64,000 bases of DNA from Kribbella flavida DSM 17836 (GTDB lineage: Bacteria > Actinomycetota > Actinomycetes > Propionibacteriales > Kribbellaceae): the NCBI RefSeq assembly GCF_000024345.1, contig NC_013729.1:2480001-2544000 (forward strand), given 5' to 3'. The notes under the pieces were generated by a model. It searched no databases. It was given only the letters and a program-made list of their open reading frames with translations, and was not told the origin of the DNA. Each line of letters begins with the position of its first letter. The first letter of the stretch is position 1. Below, piece after piece: positions 19,147 to 28,688 of this stretch. The position numbers and the translations under genes were made by a program.

Positions 19147-19929
19147 TCAGCGCGCGAGCCAGCCTCCGTCGACGGCGAGCACGTGCCCGTTGACGTAGTC
19201 GGCGGCCGCCGAGGCGAGAAAGACCGCGGCGCCGACCAGGTCGTCGGGCCGGCCCCAGCGCCCGGCCGGGATCCGGTCCCGGATGGCCGCTTCCCGGTCC
19301 GTGTCGGCGCGCAGGTCGGTGGTGTTGTCGGTGCTGATGTAGCCGGGCGCGATCGCGTTCACCTGGACCCCGGCCGGTCCCCACTCGTTGGCCAGCGCCC
19401 GGGTCAGGCCCGCGACCGCGTGCTTGCTGGCGGTGTAGGCAGGCACGGTGATGCCGCCCTGGAAGCTCAGCAGCGAGGCGATCGTGACGATCTTGCCCGC
19501 GCCGCGCCGGACCATCTCCGCGCCGACCGGCCGGGTGACGGCCCAGGTGGAGTTCAGGTTCACGTCGATCACGTGCTGCCAGTCGGCGGTCGCGGTCTCC
19601 GCGGCCGGCGCGCGCCGGATGGTGCCGGCGTTGTTGACCAGGATGTCGATCCGGTGGTCCCGGACCAGGGCGGTCGCGACCTGCTCGACCGCGGCCGGGT
19701 CGGCGAAGTCGGCGGTGACGACGGTCGCCGCGCCGCCGCCGTTCTGCTTGATCGCCTCCAGGGTGTCGTCCAGCGCCGCGTCCCGGGCGAGCAGGACCAG
19801 GTCGGCCCCGGCCGCGGCGTACCCGACGGCGATGGCGGCGCCGATCCCGCGGCGCGCTCCGGTGACCAGCGCGGTCCGTCCTCGCAGGGAGAAGGCCGCC
19901 GGGAGCAGGCCGTCGGGGCTGCCCGTCAT
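19147..19929 (-). CDS. kduD: 2-dehydro-3-deoxy-D-gluconate 5-dehydrogenase (SDR)
   Basis: The 260-residue classical short-chain dehydrogenase has the NAD-binding TGARRGIG, the structural NNAG, the catalytic region IASLLSFQGGITVPAYTASK (YxxxK) and PGYISTDNT. The GYISTDNT block and the adjacent kduI support KduD, which converts 3-deoxy-D-glycero-2,5-hexodiulosonate to 2-keto-3-deoxygluconate. It overlaps kduI by 4 nt (ATGA), so the two steps are co-translated. Confidence 0.92.
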   Translation of the reverse strand: MTGSPDGLLPAAFSLRGRTALVTGARRGIGAAIAVGYAAAGADLVLLARDAALDDTLEAIKQNGGGAATVVTADFADPAAVEQVATALVRDHRIDILVNNAGTIRRAPAAETATADWQHVIDVNLNSTWAVTRPVGAEMVRRGAGKIVTIASLLSFQGGITVPAYTASKHAVAGLTRALANEWGPAGVQVNAIAPGYISTDNTTDLRADTDREAAIRDRIPAGRWGRPDDLVGAAVFLASAAADYVNGHVLAVDGGWLAR

Positions 19930-20765
19930 CGCAGGTCCTGCACGTCGACGCCGTCCATGTCGCTGAAGGCCTGGTTCTCACCGGCCATCGCCCAGACGAA
20001 GCTGTACGCCGAGGTACCGGCGCCGGAGTGGATCGACCAGCTCGGCGAGATCACCGCCTGGCGGTCGGCGACCAGCAGGTGCCGGGTCTGCTCGGGCTCG
20101 CCCAGCAGGTGCACGACCCGCTCCGACTCCGGCAGGCCGAAGTACAGGTAGCACTCGGTCCGGCGGTCGTGGGTGTGCGCGGGCATGGTGTTCCAGGTGC
20201 TGCCCGAGTGCAGGGTGGTGACGCCGAGCACGATCTGGCAGCTCTGTACGCCGTCCGCGTGGATGTACTGGTCGATGATGCGGCGGTTCGCGGTCTGCTG
20301 GTCGCCGAGCTCGAGCCGGTTGCCCTGGCCGGGCTCGACGAGCGTGGTCGGGTAGTCGGTGTGCGCCGGCGCGCTGAACAGGTAGAACGCGGCGTCGGCA
20401 CCCTCGAAGACGACCTCCCGCGCCCCGCGTCCGGCGTACAGGCAGGCGCCGGTGGTCAGCTCGAACTCGGCGCCGTCGACGGTGATCCTGCCGGGGGCGC
20501 CGACGTTCACGATGCCGGCCTCACGGCGCTCGAGGAAGTACTCGCTGCGCAGCTCCGGCCAGGTGCCGAGGGCGAGCGGGCCGGACGCCGGACGGGCGCC
20601 GGCCAGCACGATCCGGTCGTGGTGGGTGAGCACGGCGGTGACCGTGTCCGGGGTGAACAGGTCCTCGACGAGGTAGTGCTCGCGGAGCGCGGCGGTGTCG
20701 AAACCCAGGATCTGCGCGGGGTGGGTGGCGTGCCGGACGTGGAGGGGCGGCTGCGTCGTAATCAC
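19926..20765 (-). CDS. kduI: 5-dehydro-4-deoxy-D-glucuronate isomerase
   Basis: The 279-residue cupin-fold isomerase carries the KduI signature MPAHTHDRRTECYLYF with zinc-ligand His/Glu residues, and ISPSWSIHSGAGTSAYSF near the end. It isomerises the 4,5-unsaturated uronate released from pectin, alginate-like or glycosaminoglycan polymers. It is the first gene of a minus-strand kduI-kduD unit, with an operator beside its GTG start. The ABC importer is divergent from it, so uptake and catabolism share one control region. Confidence 0.95.
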   Translation of the reverse strand: MITTQPPLHVRHATHPAQILGFDTAALREHYLVEDLFTPDTVTAVLTHHDRIVLAGARPASGPLALGTWPELRSEYFLERREAGIVNVGAPGRITVDGAEFELTTGACLYAGRGAREVVFEGADAAFYLFSAPAHTDYPTTLVEPGQGNRLELGDQQTANRRIIDQYIHADGVQSCQIVLGVTTLHSGSTWNTMPAHTHDRRTECYLYFGLPESERVVHLLGEPEQTRHLLVADRQAVISPSWSIHSGAGTSAYSFVWAMAGENQAFSDMDGVDVQDLR

Positions 20766-20773
20766 AGATCAAG

Positions 20774-20790
20774 GTTCTACTGGACGGAAC
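20774..20790. promoter_or_regulatory. Probable IclR/KdgR operator 1 (GTTC-N9-GAAC)
   Basis: GTTCTACTGGACGGAAC is an inverted repeat with 4-bp cores and a 9-bp spacer, starting 9 bp from the kduI start codon. The same core spacing and a shared GGAACTT edge occur again at 20861-20877. The nearby IclR gene is the likely binder. Confidence 0.6.
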
Positions 20791-20860
20791 TTGCTGTCAA
20801 ACCTGCCCACACTCTGCTCGAGATCCGCCGTAATTAAAGGCAGAACAAGGGCAGCTCAAT

Positions 20861-20877
20861 GTTCTGCCCACTGGAAC
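20861..20877. promoter_or_regulatory. Probable IclR/KdgR operator 2 (GTTC-N9-GAAC)
   Basis: GTTCTGCCCACTGGAAC repeats the pattern of operator 1. Extra half-sites AGAAC (20842-20846, 20893-20897) and GTTCT (20934-20938) are spread over the rest of the divergent region, so several dimers could bind between kduI and the importer genes. Confidence 0.6.
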
Positions 20878-21029
20878 TTTGTGTCGCCTTGCAGAACAAG
20901 CATCGGTGGAAACCTTGACCGCTCTACCACGCTGTTCTAGCGTCCTCGTCATCGAGCGCGGTCCCGACGCCGAATCCGGCATCGCGAGCAGCACCCCATC
21001 CCTCCGCCAGGTGAACTGGAGGCACTGAC

Positions 21030-22391
21030 GTGTCGTTTCCAACAGGCAACGTGCTGTCGCGAAGATCGCTGTTGCGCGGTCTCGGCGCGGCCGGCGTCGG
21101 CGCCGGGCTCGGGGGCCTGGCGACCGGCTGTGGCGGCTCCGTGCTGCGGTCGGCGGCGGCCGACCTGCCGCCGGCGACCGGTGCGTACGACGGTCCGCCG
21201 GTGACGCTGCGGTTCTGGAACGGGCTGACCGGCGGTGACGGGCCGTTCATGCGCAAGCTGCTGGCCCGGTTCCAGGAGCTGAACCCGGCCGTGACGATCG
21301 AGATGTACGCCATCCCGTGGTCGAACTTCTACCAGAAGTTCCCGGCGTCGGTGGCGAGCGGTCTGGCGCCGGACTTCGCGCTGATGCACAACTTCCAGGT
21401 CGCGACCAACGCCGCCCGCGGGGTGATCATGCCGGTCGACAGCCTGGTCGACGCGGTCGGCCTGAGCGAGCAGGAGTATCCGGCAACGGTCTGGCAGTCC
21501 GGCGTGTACCAGGACCGCCGCTACTCGATCCCGCTGGACATCTGGCCGGACAGCCTGTTCTACAACCGCAGGGTGCTGGCGAAGGCCGGGCTCGACCCCG
21601 ACCAGCCACCGCAGGACGCCGCGGCGTACCTGGCGGCGCTCGAAACGCTGCGCAGCAAGGGCATCGCGGGTCACTGGCTGGCGTCCGTCGACCCGCAGGG
21701 TGTCGGCCGGCCGTTCGACTCCCTGCTCTGGCAGCACGGTGGAACGCACTACGACGCCGACGGCACGACGGCGTACTTCACCTCGGCGGCGGCGACGGCC
21801 GCGCTCGAGTGGCAGGTGTCGCTGCTGGAGCAGGGGTTCAGTCCGCGCAACGCCAGCGGCGGCGACGCGAACGTCGCCTTCAAGAACGACAAGAACGCCT
21901 TCCTCTGGGGTGGACCAGGGGCCTTGATCAACGATCTGTCGAAGGTGAAGAACCTCGACTGGGGCGTGGCGCCGCTGCCCAGGATCGGCTCGCAGCGCGC
22001 AGCCTTCTCCGGTTCGCACCAGTTCGTGATCGCCCGGCAGAAGGACTTCGACCCCGACCGGGTGGCCGCGTCGGTGGCCTTCATCAGCTGGCTGACCCGC
22101 AACGCGGCCGGCTGGGCCGAGGCCGGGCCGATCCCGGCGCGCCGGTCGGTGCAGCAGTCCGGCGACTTCCAGAAGCTGGTGCCGCAGGCAAAGGTTGCGC
22201 GCGGTGTCGACTTCATCAAGTTCTACCCCCTGATCCCCGGCATCGCCGACGTCCAGCTCACGATCCTGTACCCGGCCGTCTCCGACGTCCTGCTGCAGAA
22301 CAGCACGCCCGAGCGGGCGATGGAGGATGCCGTCGCGCAGGCGAGCGAGCTGCTCCAGGAGAATCGGCAGAAGTACGAAGGGAGCCGGTGA
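21030..22391 (+). CDS. ABC transporter substrate-binding lipoprotein (sugar/uronate)
   Basis: This 453-residue family-1-type extracellular binding protein begins with a twin-arginine-like signal (SRRSLLRGLGAAGVG) and a lipobox ending LATGC, so it is probably exported folded and then lipid-anchored. The mature part has FWNGLTGGDGPFMRKLLARF and DLIPLDIWPD-like ligand-domain features (SIPLDIWPDSLFYNRRVLAKAG). It has a TGGAGG ribosome site before a GTG start. The first gene of the SBP-permease-permease unit, it is divergent from kduI, which suggests oligouronate import (inference). Confidence 0.9.
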   Translation: MSFPTGNVLSRRSLLRGLGAAGVGAGLGGLATGCGGSVLRSAAADLPPATGAYDGPPVTLRFWNGLTGGDGPFMRKLLARFQELNPAVTIEMYAIPWSNFYQKFPASVASGLAPDFALMHNFQVATNAARGVIMPVDSLVDAVGLSEQEYPATVWQSGVYQDRRYSIPLDIWPDSLFYNRRVLAKAGLDPDQPPQDAAAYLAALETLRSKGIAGHWLASVDPQGVGRPFDSLLWQHGGTHYDADGTTAYFTSAAATAALEWQVSLLEQGFSPRNASGGDANVAFKNDKNAFLWGGPGALINDLSKVKNLDWGVAPLPRIGSQRAAFSGSHQFVIARQKDFDPDRVAASVAFISWLTRNAAGWAEAGPIPARRSVQQSGDFQKLVPQAKVARGVDFIKFYPLIPGIADVQLTILYPAVSDVLLQNSTPERAMEDAVAQASELLQENRQKYEGSR

Positions 22392-23350
22392 TGGCCACCG
22401 ACACTGTGGTCGCCGAGCGCTCGCGCCGCGCTCCCGGCAGCGTGGGGGTGGTGGGACGGAGCGGCGTACGCCCGGGCCTGCTGACGCCGTACCTCTTCCT
22501 GGCGCCGTTCCTGCTGGTCTTCGGGGTCTTCGTGCTCGCGCCGGCGGTGTACGGGCTGTGGATCAGCCTGCACAACTGGGACTTCTTCCTGCCCACCCGG
22601 CCGTGGGTCGGACTGACGAACTACCTCAACCTGTTCGACCCCGACAACCTGCTCGCCGAGCACTTCTGGGAGAGCATGCTTGCCACCGGCAAGTTCGTGC
22701 TCTTCTCGGTCCCGCTGCTGGTGGTACTGCCGCTCGGCCTGGCCATGCTGCTGAACCGGAACTTCCGCGGCCGGACGGCCTTCCGTGCGATCTACTTCGC
22801 GCCGTACGTGCTCGGCGTCAGCGTGATCGGACTGCTGTGGCAGTTCCTGCTCAGCTCGAACGTCGGCCTGGTCAACTACTACCTGTCCAAGGTCGGGCTG
22901 GACGAGGCGATTCCGTGGCTCACCGCGCTGCCGTGGGTCTGGATCTCCCTGGTCGGCGTCACCGTCTGGTGGACGATGGGCTTCAACTCGGTCGTCTACC
23001 TGGCCGGTCTGCAGGGCATCGACACCGCGCTGTACGACGCGGCGAAGGTCGACGGCGCGAGCCGCTGGCGCGAGTTCGTCCACGTCACCCTGCCGGGGCT
23101 GCGGCCTGTGCTGCTCTTCGTCGTCACGATGACGATCCTCGCCTCGGCGAACATGTTCGGGCAGTCCTACCTGCTGACCGCCGGCAACCCGTCCAACGAG
23201 ACCCGGACAGCGATCATGTTCATCGCCCAGGTCGGGCTCGAGCAGTTCCGGATCGGCAGCGCCGCGGCGATGAGCTACCTGCTCGCCCTGCTGCTGATCG
23301 TCATCAGCGCGGCCAACTTCGTGTTCTTCCGCAGCAAAGAAGGGGATTGA
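22391..23350 (+). CDS. ABC sugar transporter permease (MalF-like)
   Basis: The 319-residue protein has six predicted membrane helices and the EAA loop DAAKVDGASRWREFVHVTLPGLRP that contacts the ATPase. The start ATG overlaps the preceding stop by one base (TGATG). It pairs with the second permease directly downstream. No ATPase gene is present here; in actinobacteria a shared MsiK-type ATPase encoded elsewhere commonly serves such importers. Confidence 0.93.
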   Translation: MATDTVVAERSRRAPGSVGVVGRSGVRPGLLTPYLFLAPFLLVFGVFVLAPAVYGLWISLHNWDFFLPTRPWVGLTNYLNLFDPDNLLAEHFWESMLATGKFVLFSVPLLVVLPLGLAMLLNRNFRGRTAFRAIYFAPYVLGVSVIGLLWQFLLSSNVGLVNYYLSKVGLDEAIPWLTALPWVWISLVGVTVWWTMGFNSVVYLAGLQGIDTALYDAAKVDGASRWREFVHVTLPGLRPVLLFVVTMTILASANMFGQSYLLTAGNPSNETRTAIMFIAQVGLEQFRIGSAAAMSYLLALLLIVISAANFVFFRSKEGD

Positions 23351-23352
23351 CG

Positions 23353-24213
23353 ATGGCCACGATCGTGACCGCCGGTCGGCGGCCGGGCCAGGGGGTGGCG
23401 GCGAACCTGCTGCTCTACGCCCTGCTGCTGATCCTCTCGGTGATCTTCATCGCCCCGCTGCTGTGGATGCTGTCGACGTCGTTCAAGACCACCGAGGGTG
23501 CGACCGCGCTGCCGCCGCAGTGGATCCCGGCGGAGTTCTCGACCGAGGGCTACACCTCGCTGTTCGCCGACGCCCAGGCGCCGGTCCTGCGCTGGCTGTT
23601 CAACAGCGTCGTCGTCGCGGTGGCGCACACCGTGCTGGTCCTGGTGACCGCGGCGGCCGCGGCGTACCCGCTGGCCCGGATGCGGTTCCGGGGCAAGAAC
23701 ACGATCTTCGCGCTGATAGTGGCGACCCTGTTCGTGCCCGGCTTCGTCTTCCTGATGCCCAACTACCTGATCGTCGAGAGCCTGGGCTGGCTGGACAGCA
23801 AGTGGGCGCTGATCGTGCCCGGCGCGGCCAGTGCGTTCGGCGTCTTCTTCCTGCGGCAGTTCTTCGTCTCCATCCCGGTCGAACTGGAGGAAGCCGGGCT
23901 GATCGACGGCGCCAACCGGTTCCAGATCTTCGTCCGGATCGTGCTGCCGCTGGCGAAGGCGCCGCTGGCCACGCTGGCGATCCTCAGCCTGCTGGGCAGC
24001 TGGAACGACTTCCTCTGGCCGCTCTACGTGCTCTTCAACCCCGAGAACCTCACCCTGCCGGCCGGCCTCGCGACGCTGAAGGGCGCGTACGCCACCGACT
24101 ATCCCGCGATCATGGCCGGAGCAGCGCTGGCCAGCGTCCCGGTGCTGATCGCGTTCGCGCTGGTCCAGCGCTACGTGATCGCCGGCGTCGCCCGATCCGG
24201 ACTGAAGGGCTGA
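23353..24213 (+). CDS. ABC sugar transporter permease (MalG-like)
   Basis: The 286-residue protein has six membrane helices, the N-terminal WMLSTSFKT typical of MalG-type permeases, and the EAA loop EEAGLIDGANRFQIFVRIVLPLAK. It starts 2 nt after the first permease stops. It completes the membrane part of the putative uronate importer. Confidence 0.93.
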   Translation: MATIVTAGRRPGQGVAANLLLYALLLILSVIFIAPLLWMLSTSFKTTEGATALPPQWIPAEFSTEGYTSLFADAQAPVLRWLFNSVVVAVAHTVLVLVTAAAAAYPLARMRFRGKNTIFALIVATLFVPGFVFLMPNYLIVESLGWLDSKWALIVPGAASAFGVFFLRQFFVSIPVELEEAGLIDGANRFQIFVRIVLPLAKAPLATLAILSLLGSWNDFLWPLYVLFNPENLTLPAGLATLKGAYATDYPAIMAGAALASVPVLIAFALVQRYVIAGVARSGLKG

Positions 24214-24269
24214 CCCTGTCAGGGTTCGTGCCGTCCGACCGCACACCTCACCACCGAACGGGAGTCCCC

Positions 24270-25364
24270 ATGTCCTTGGACCGCCATTTCGTCACCGCCG
24301 TCGAGAGGTCGGCGATCACCAGCCGGTACCCGCGGACCGTGGGCCGCAACGCCCGGCTGGGCAGTCACGGCAGCGGTGGCGACGCGGAAATCGTGATTCT
24401 GCGGACCGACACGGGCAAGGCGGGCTGGGGGCTGGTCGCCGGTGCCCTGCCCGCCGAGGACCAGGTCGTCGGGCGGTCCGTGCTCGACCTGATCGACCCC
24501 GCGACCGGCGTACGGGACCAGGCGGTCGCCGGGCTCGACTTCGCCCTGCACGATCTCGTCGGGCAGATCGAGGACCAGCCGGTGTACGCGATCCTGGGCG
24601 CGCGGGGGCAGCGGACGATCAGCTGCTACGACGGCGCGATCTACTTCGCCGACCTGGACCCGGACGACGACCCGCGCGGCGTACCGGCGGTGCTGGCCGA
24701 CTGCGCGGCCGACGACGCGGCGGGGTACCGCGCGTTCAAGCTGAAGATCGGCCGCGGCAACCGCTGGATGGCACGCGCCGCGGGCGATGCCAGGGACATC
24801 GAGGTCACCCGTGCGGTCCGGGAGGCCTATCCGGACCACCGCATCCTGGTCGACGCCAACGACGGCTACGACTGCGACGGCTTCATCGCCTACCTGCAGG
24901 CCGTCGCCGAGGTCGGCCTGTACTGGGTGGAGGAGCCGTTCCTCGACGACGCGGCCGACCTCGCCCGGCTTCGTGCGCATCTCACCGAAACCGGATCGGC
25001 CACGCTGATCGCCGAGGGCGAGAGCAATCCGGAGCTCGACACCCTGCTGAAGATCACCGCCAACGGTGACATCGACGTCCTGCTGATGGACGTCGTGTCC
25101 TTCGGCCTGACCAGCTGGCGAGCGGTCATGCCGAAGGTCGCCGAGCTGGGCGCGTACGCGTCCCCGCACGCTTGGGGCCTGCCGCTGAAGACTCTGTACG
25201 CCGCGCAGCTGGCGGCCGGCCTCGGCCGGGTCGACACCGTCGAGGGAGTCCCCGGTCAGACCCTGGGCGCCGACACCAGCGCCTACCAGTGGCGCGACGG
25301 CGAGCTGACCGTGCCGGACCGTCCCGGATTCGGCATCCCGCTCGACGAGCTCACCGGTCGCTGA
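24270..25364 (+). CDS. Enolase-superfamily sugar-acid dehydratase (mandelate racemase type)
   Basis: The 364-residue protein has the capping domain and (beta/alpha)7-barrel of the mandelate-racemase group: FKLKIG (KxK base motif), metal ligands in VDAND, WVEEP and IAEGE, and MDVVSFG with SPHAWG carrying a candidate Asp/His acid-base pair. Members dehydrate aldonates or uronate-derived acids, or epimerise them; the exact substrate is unclear. It follows the importer permease after 56 nt with a GGGAG ribosome site, so it probably acts on the imported sugar acid. A hairpin terminator follows. Confidence 0.85.
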   Translation: MSLDRHFVTAVERSAITSRYPRTVGRNARLGSHGSGGDAEIVILRTDTGKAGWGLVAGALPAEDQVVGRSVLDLIDPATGVRDQAVAGLDFALHDLVGQIEDQPVYAILGARGQRTISCYDGAIYFADLDPDDDPRGVPAVLADCAADDAAGYRAFKLKIGRGNRWMARAAGDARDIEVTRAVREAYPDHRILVDANDGYDCDGFIAYLQAVAEVGLYWVEEPFLDDAADLARLRAHLTETGSATLIAEGESNPELDTLLKITANGDIDVLLMDVVSFGLTSWRAVMPKVAELGAYASPHAWGLPLKTLYAAQLAAGLGRVDTVEGVPGQTLGADTSAYQWRDGELTVPDRPGFGIPLDELTGR

Positions 25365-25378
25365 CGTCCCCCGCTCAG

Positions 25379-25412
25379 GCCCGGGGTTCCCTCCGCCCAG
25401 GGGATCCCGGGC
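25379..25412 (+). terminator. Hairpin terminator after the uronate operon
   Basis: GCCCGGG (25379-25385) pairs with CCCGGGC (25406-25412), 20-nt loop, 14 nt after the enolase-superfamily stop. No T-tract follows, as is common in high-GC actinobacteria. Confidence 0.5.
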
Positions 25413-25455
25413 CGCCGCATGCTGGAACTCGGTCGGCCGCCTGCTGGACGGACAG

Positions 25456-26493
<1,038 letters not shown>

Positions 26494-26694
26494 CGACCGC
26501 GCGCCCGGGGTGACCGTTGCAGGTGGCAGCGATCCCGGGCAGGCTGTCGGGAACGGACAGTAAGAGCAGGGCCACGGGCCGTGCCGGCATGTTGCGGAAA
26601 CGTGATCGAGATGGTGCGCTCGGATGAGCCAGGCCCATGGCCACCACGCGTGCTCTCTATTACTCTCCGGTTACTGACCCCTGGGAGGCCAGCC

Positions 26695-28530
26695 ATGAAG
26701 CCCGTTGCCGACGGTCCGCAACTCGCGTTGCTCAGTTCCCGCAAGGAACACCTCGCTCAGATGTTCCTCGACCGTGTCGCGGCCACTCCGAACCGGGAAG
26801 CCTTCCGCTACCCGTCCGGCGGTGGCTGGACGTCGGTCACCTGGCAGCAGACCGACGAGCTGGTACGCCGTCGCGGCGCCGGCCTGATCGCGCTCGGCGT
26901 CGAGCCCGAGCAGCGGGTCGCGGTCGCCGCGAACACCCGGCTCGAGTGGGTCCAGTGCTACCTCGCGGCCGTCGTCGCCGCGGCCGCCACGACCACGATC
27001 TACCCGACCACGATGTCCGCCGACGTGGCGTACATCGTCGCCGACGCCGAGGTGCAGGTCGTCTTCGCCGAGGACGCCAGCCAGGTCGCCAAGCTGCGCG
27101 AGCACCGGTCCGAGATCCCGTCGCTGCGCAAGATCGTGCTGATCGACGGCGAGCCCGAGCAGCAGGACGGCGACTGGGTGATCAGCCTCGCCACCCTCGA
27201 CGAACTCGGCGCCCGGCACCTCGCCGACCATCCCGAGGCGATCGACGAGCGGATCGCGCAGATCAAGCCCGAGCACCTGTGCACGCTGGTCTACACCTCC
27301 GGCACCACCGGCCGCCCCAAGGGCGTCCGGCTGCCGCACTCGGTGTGGACCTACGAGGGTGCCGCGGTGGAAGGGATCCGGGTGCTCAGCCCGGACGACC
27401 TGCAGTACCTGTGGCTGCCGCTGTCGCACGTGTTCGGCCAGGTGCTGCTCGCGGTCCAGTTCCAGATCGGGTTCGCCACCGCGATCGACGGCCGGGTCGA
27501 CAAGATCGTCGAGAACGCCGCCGTCGTCCAGCCGACCTTCATGGCCGCCGCGCCGCGCGTCTTCGAGAAGGCGCACGGCCGGATCGTCACGATGATGGAG
27601 GCCGAGGGCGGCGTCAAGGCGAAGCTGTTCCACTGGGCCTTCGGCGTCGGCCACGAAGTGTCCAAGCTGCGCCAGCAGGGCAAGGAGCCGACCGGCGCGC
27701 TGGCTGCGAAGTACCGGCTCGCGGACAAGCTGGTGCTGTCGAAGATCCGCGCCCGGTTCGGCGGCCGGATCCGCTTCTTCGTCTCCGGCTCCGCGGCCCT
27801 CGACAAGCGGCTGGCCGAATGGTTCCACGCCGCCGGGCTGCTGATCCTGGAGGGCTACGGCCTGTCCGAGACCGCGGCCGGCTCGACCTTGAACCGGCTC
27901 GACAACTATCGCCTCGGCAGCGTCGGACCGGTCTTCCCCGCCGCGGAGTTCAAGATCGCCGAGGACGGGGAGATCCTGATCAAGGGCCCCGGCGTGATGA
28001 GCGGCTACCACAACCTGCCCGAGCAGACCGCCGAGGTGATCGACGCCGACGGCTGGTTCCACACCGGCGACATCGGCCACTTCGAGGACGAGTTCCTCTT
28101 CATCACCGACCGCAAGAAGGACCTGTTCAAGACCTCCGGCGGCAAGTACGTCGCCCCGCAGGTGATCGAGGGCCGGTTCAAGATGATCTGCCCGTACGCC
28201 AGCCAGTTCCTGGTCCACGGTCACCAGCGCAACTTCGTCACCGCGCTGGTCACGCTCGACCCGGACGCGATCCAGGGCTGGGCCGAGGCCAACGGCCTGG
28301 GCGGCAAGCCGTACGCGGAGATCGTCACCTCCGACGCGGCCCGGGAGATGGTCCAGGGCTACGTCGACGAGCTCAACGCCGGGCTGAACCGGTGGGAGAC
28401 GATCAAGAAGTTCACCATCCTCGACCGGGACCTCACCGTCGAGGGCGGCGAGATGACGCCGAGCCTGAAGCTCAAGCGCAAGTACGTCGAGACGCAGTAC
28501 GGCGATCTGCTGGACAAGATGTACGACTGA
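26695..28530 (+). CDS. Long-chain fatty acid--CoA ligase (AMP-forming)
   Basis: The 611-residue adenylate-forming enzyme carries the P-loop-like YTSGTTGRPKGV, the GYGLSETAA adenylate motif, the WFHTGDIG motif and DRKKDLFKTSGGKYVAP, ending with a C-terminal lid. The FACL-type layout and length fit bacterial long-chain acyl-CoA synthetases that activate fatty acids in the cytoplasm. A GGGAGG ribosome site precedes the ATG at 26695. It lies alone between asd and the penicillin-binding protein and has its own terminator. Confidence 0.92.
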   Translation: MKPVADGPQLALLSSRKEHLAQMFLDRVAATPNREAFRYPSGGGWTSVTWQQTDELVRRRGAGLIALGVEPEQRVAVAANTRLEWVQCYLAAVVAAAATTTIYPTTMSADVAYIVADAEVQVVFAEDASQVAKLREHRSEIPSLRKIVLIDGEPEQQDGDWVISLATLDELGARHLADHPEAIDERIAQIKPEHLCTLVYTSGTTGRPKGVRLPHSVWTYEGAAVEGIRVLSPDDLQYLWLPLSHVFGQVLLAVQFQIGFATAIDGRVDKIVENAAVVQPTFMAAAPRVFEKAHGRIVTMMEAEGGVKAKLFHWAFGVGHEVSKLRQQGKEPTGALAAKYRLADKLVLSKIRARFGGRIRFFVSGSAALDKRLAEWFHAAGLLILEGYGLSETAAGSTLNRLDNYRLGSVGPVFPAAEFKIAEDGEILIKGPGVMSGYHNLPEQTAEVIDADGWFHTGDIGHFEDEFLFITDRKKDLFKTSGGKYVAPQVIEGRFKMICPYASQFLVHGHQRNFVTALVTLDPDAIQGWAEANGLGGKPYAEIVTSDAAREMVQGYVDELNAGLNRWETIKKFTILDRDLTVEGGEMTPSLKLKRKYVETQYGDLLDKMYD

Positions 28531-28535
28531 CCGGC

Positions 28536-28606
28536 GCTCGGCGGGCGGATGGGTCGCAAGGTCCCCCCGGTGGCTTGCCGGCGGCAGCGCTCAGCGCCCG
28601 CCGAGC
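28536..28606 (+). terminator. Long-stem terminator after the acyl-CoA ligase
   Basis: Perfect 12-bp arms GCTCGGCGGGCG (28536-28547) and CGCCCGCCGAGC (28595-28606) enclose a 47-nt, itself GC-rich, loop. It starts 6 nt after the stop codon. Confidence 0.6.
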
Positions 28607-28676
28607 TTGCCGGAGGCAACCGAAGTCTTTCCTCACAGGTTGCTTACGATCTTCGGTCCACGCCCGCGACCGGACG

Positions 28677-28682
28677 TACCCT
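28677..28682 (+). promoter_or_regulatory. -10 box of a leaderless PBP transcript
   Basis: TACCCT lies exactly 6 nt before the GTG at 28689. This supports that codon as the start although no ribosome site precedes it. Confidence 0.55.
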
Positions 28683-28688
28683 GAAAAG

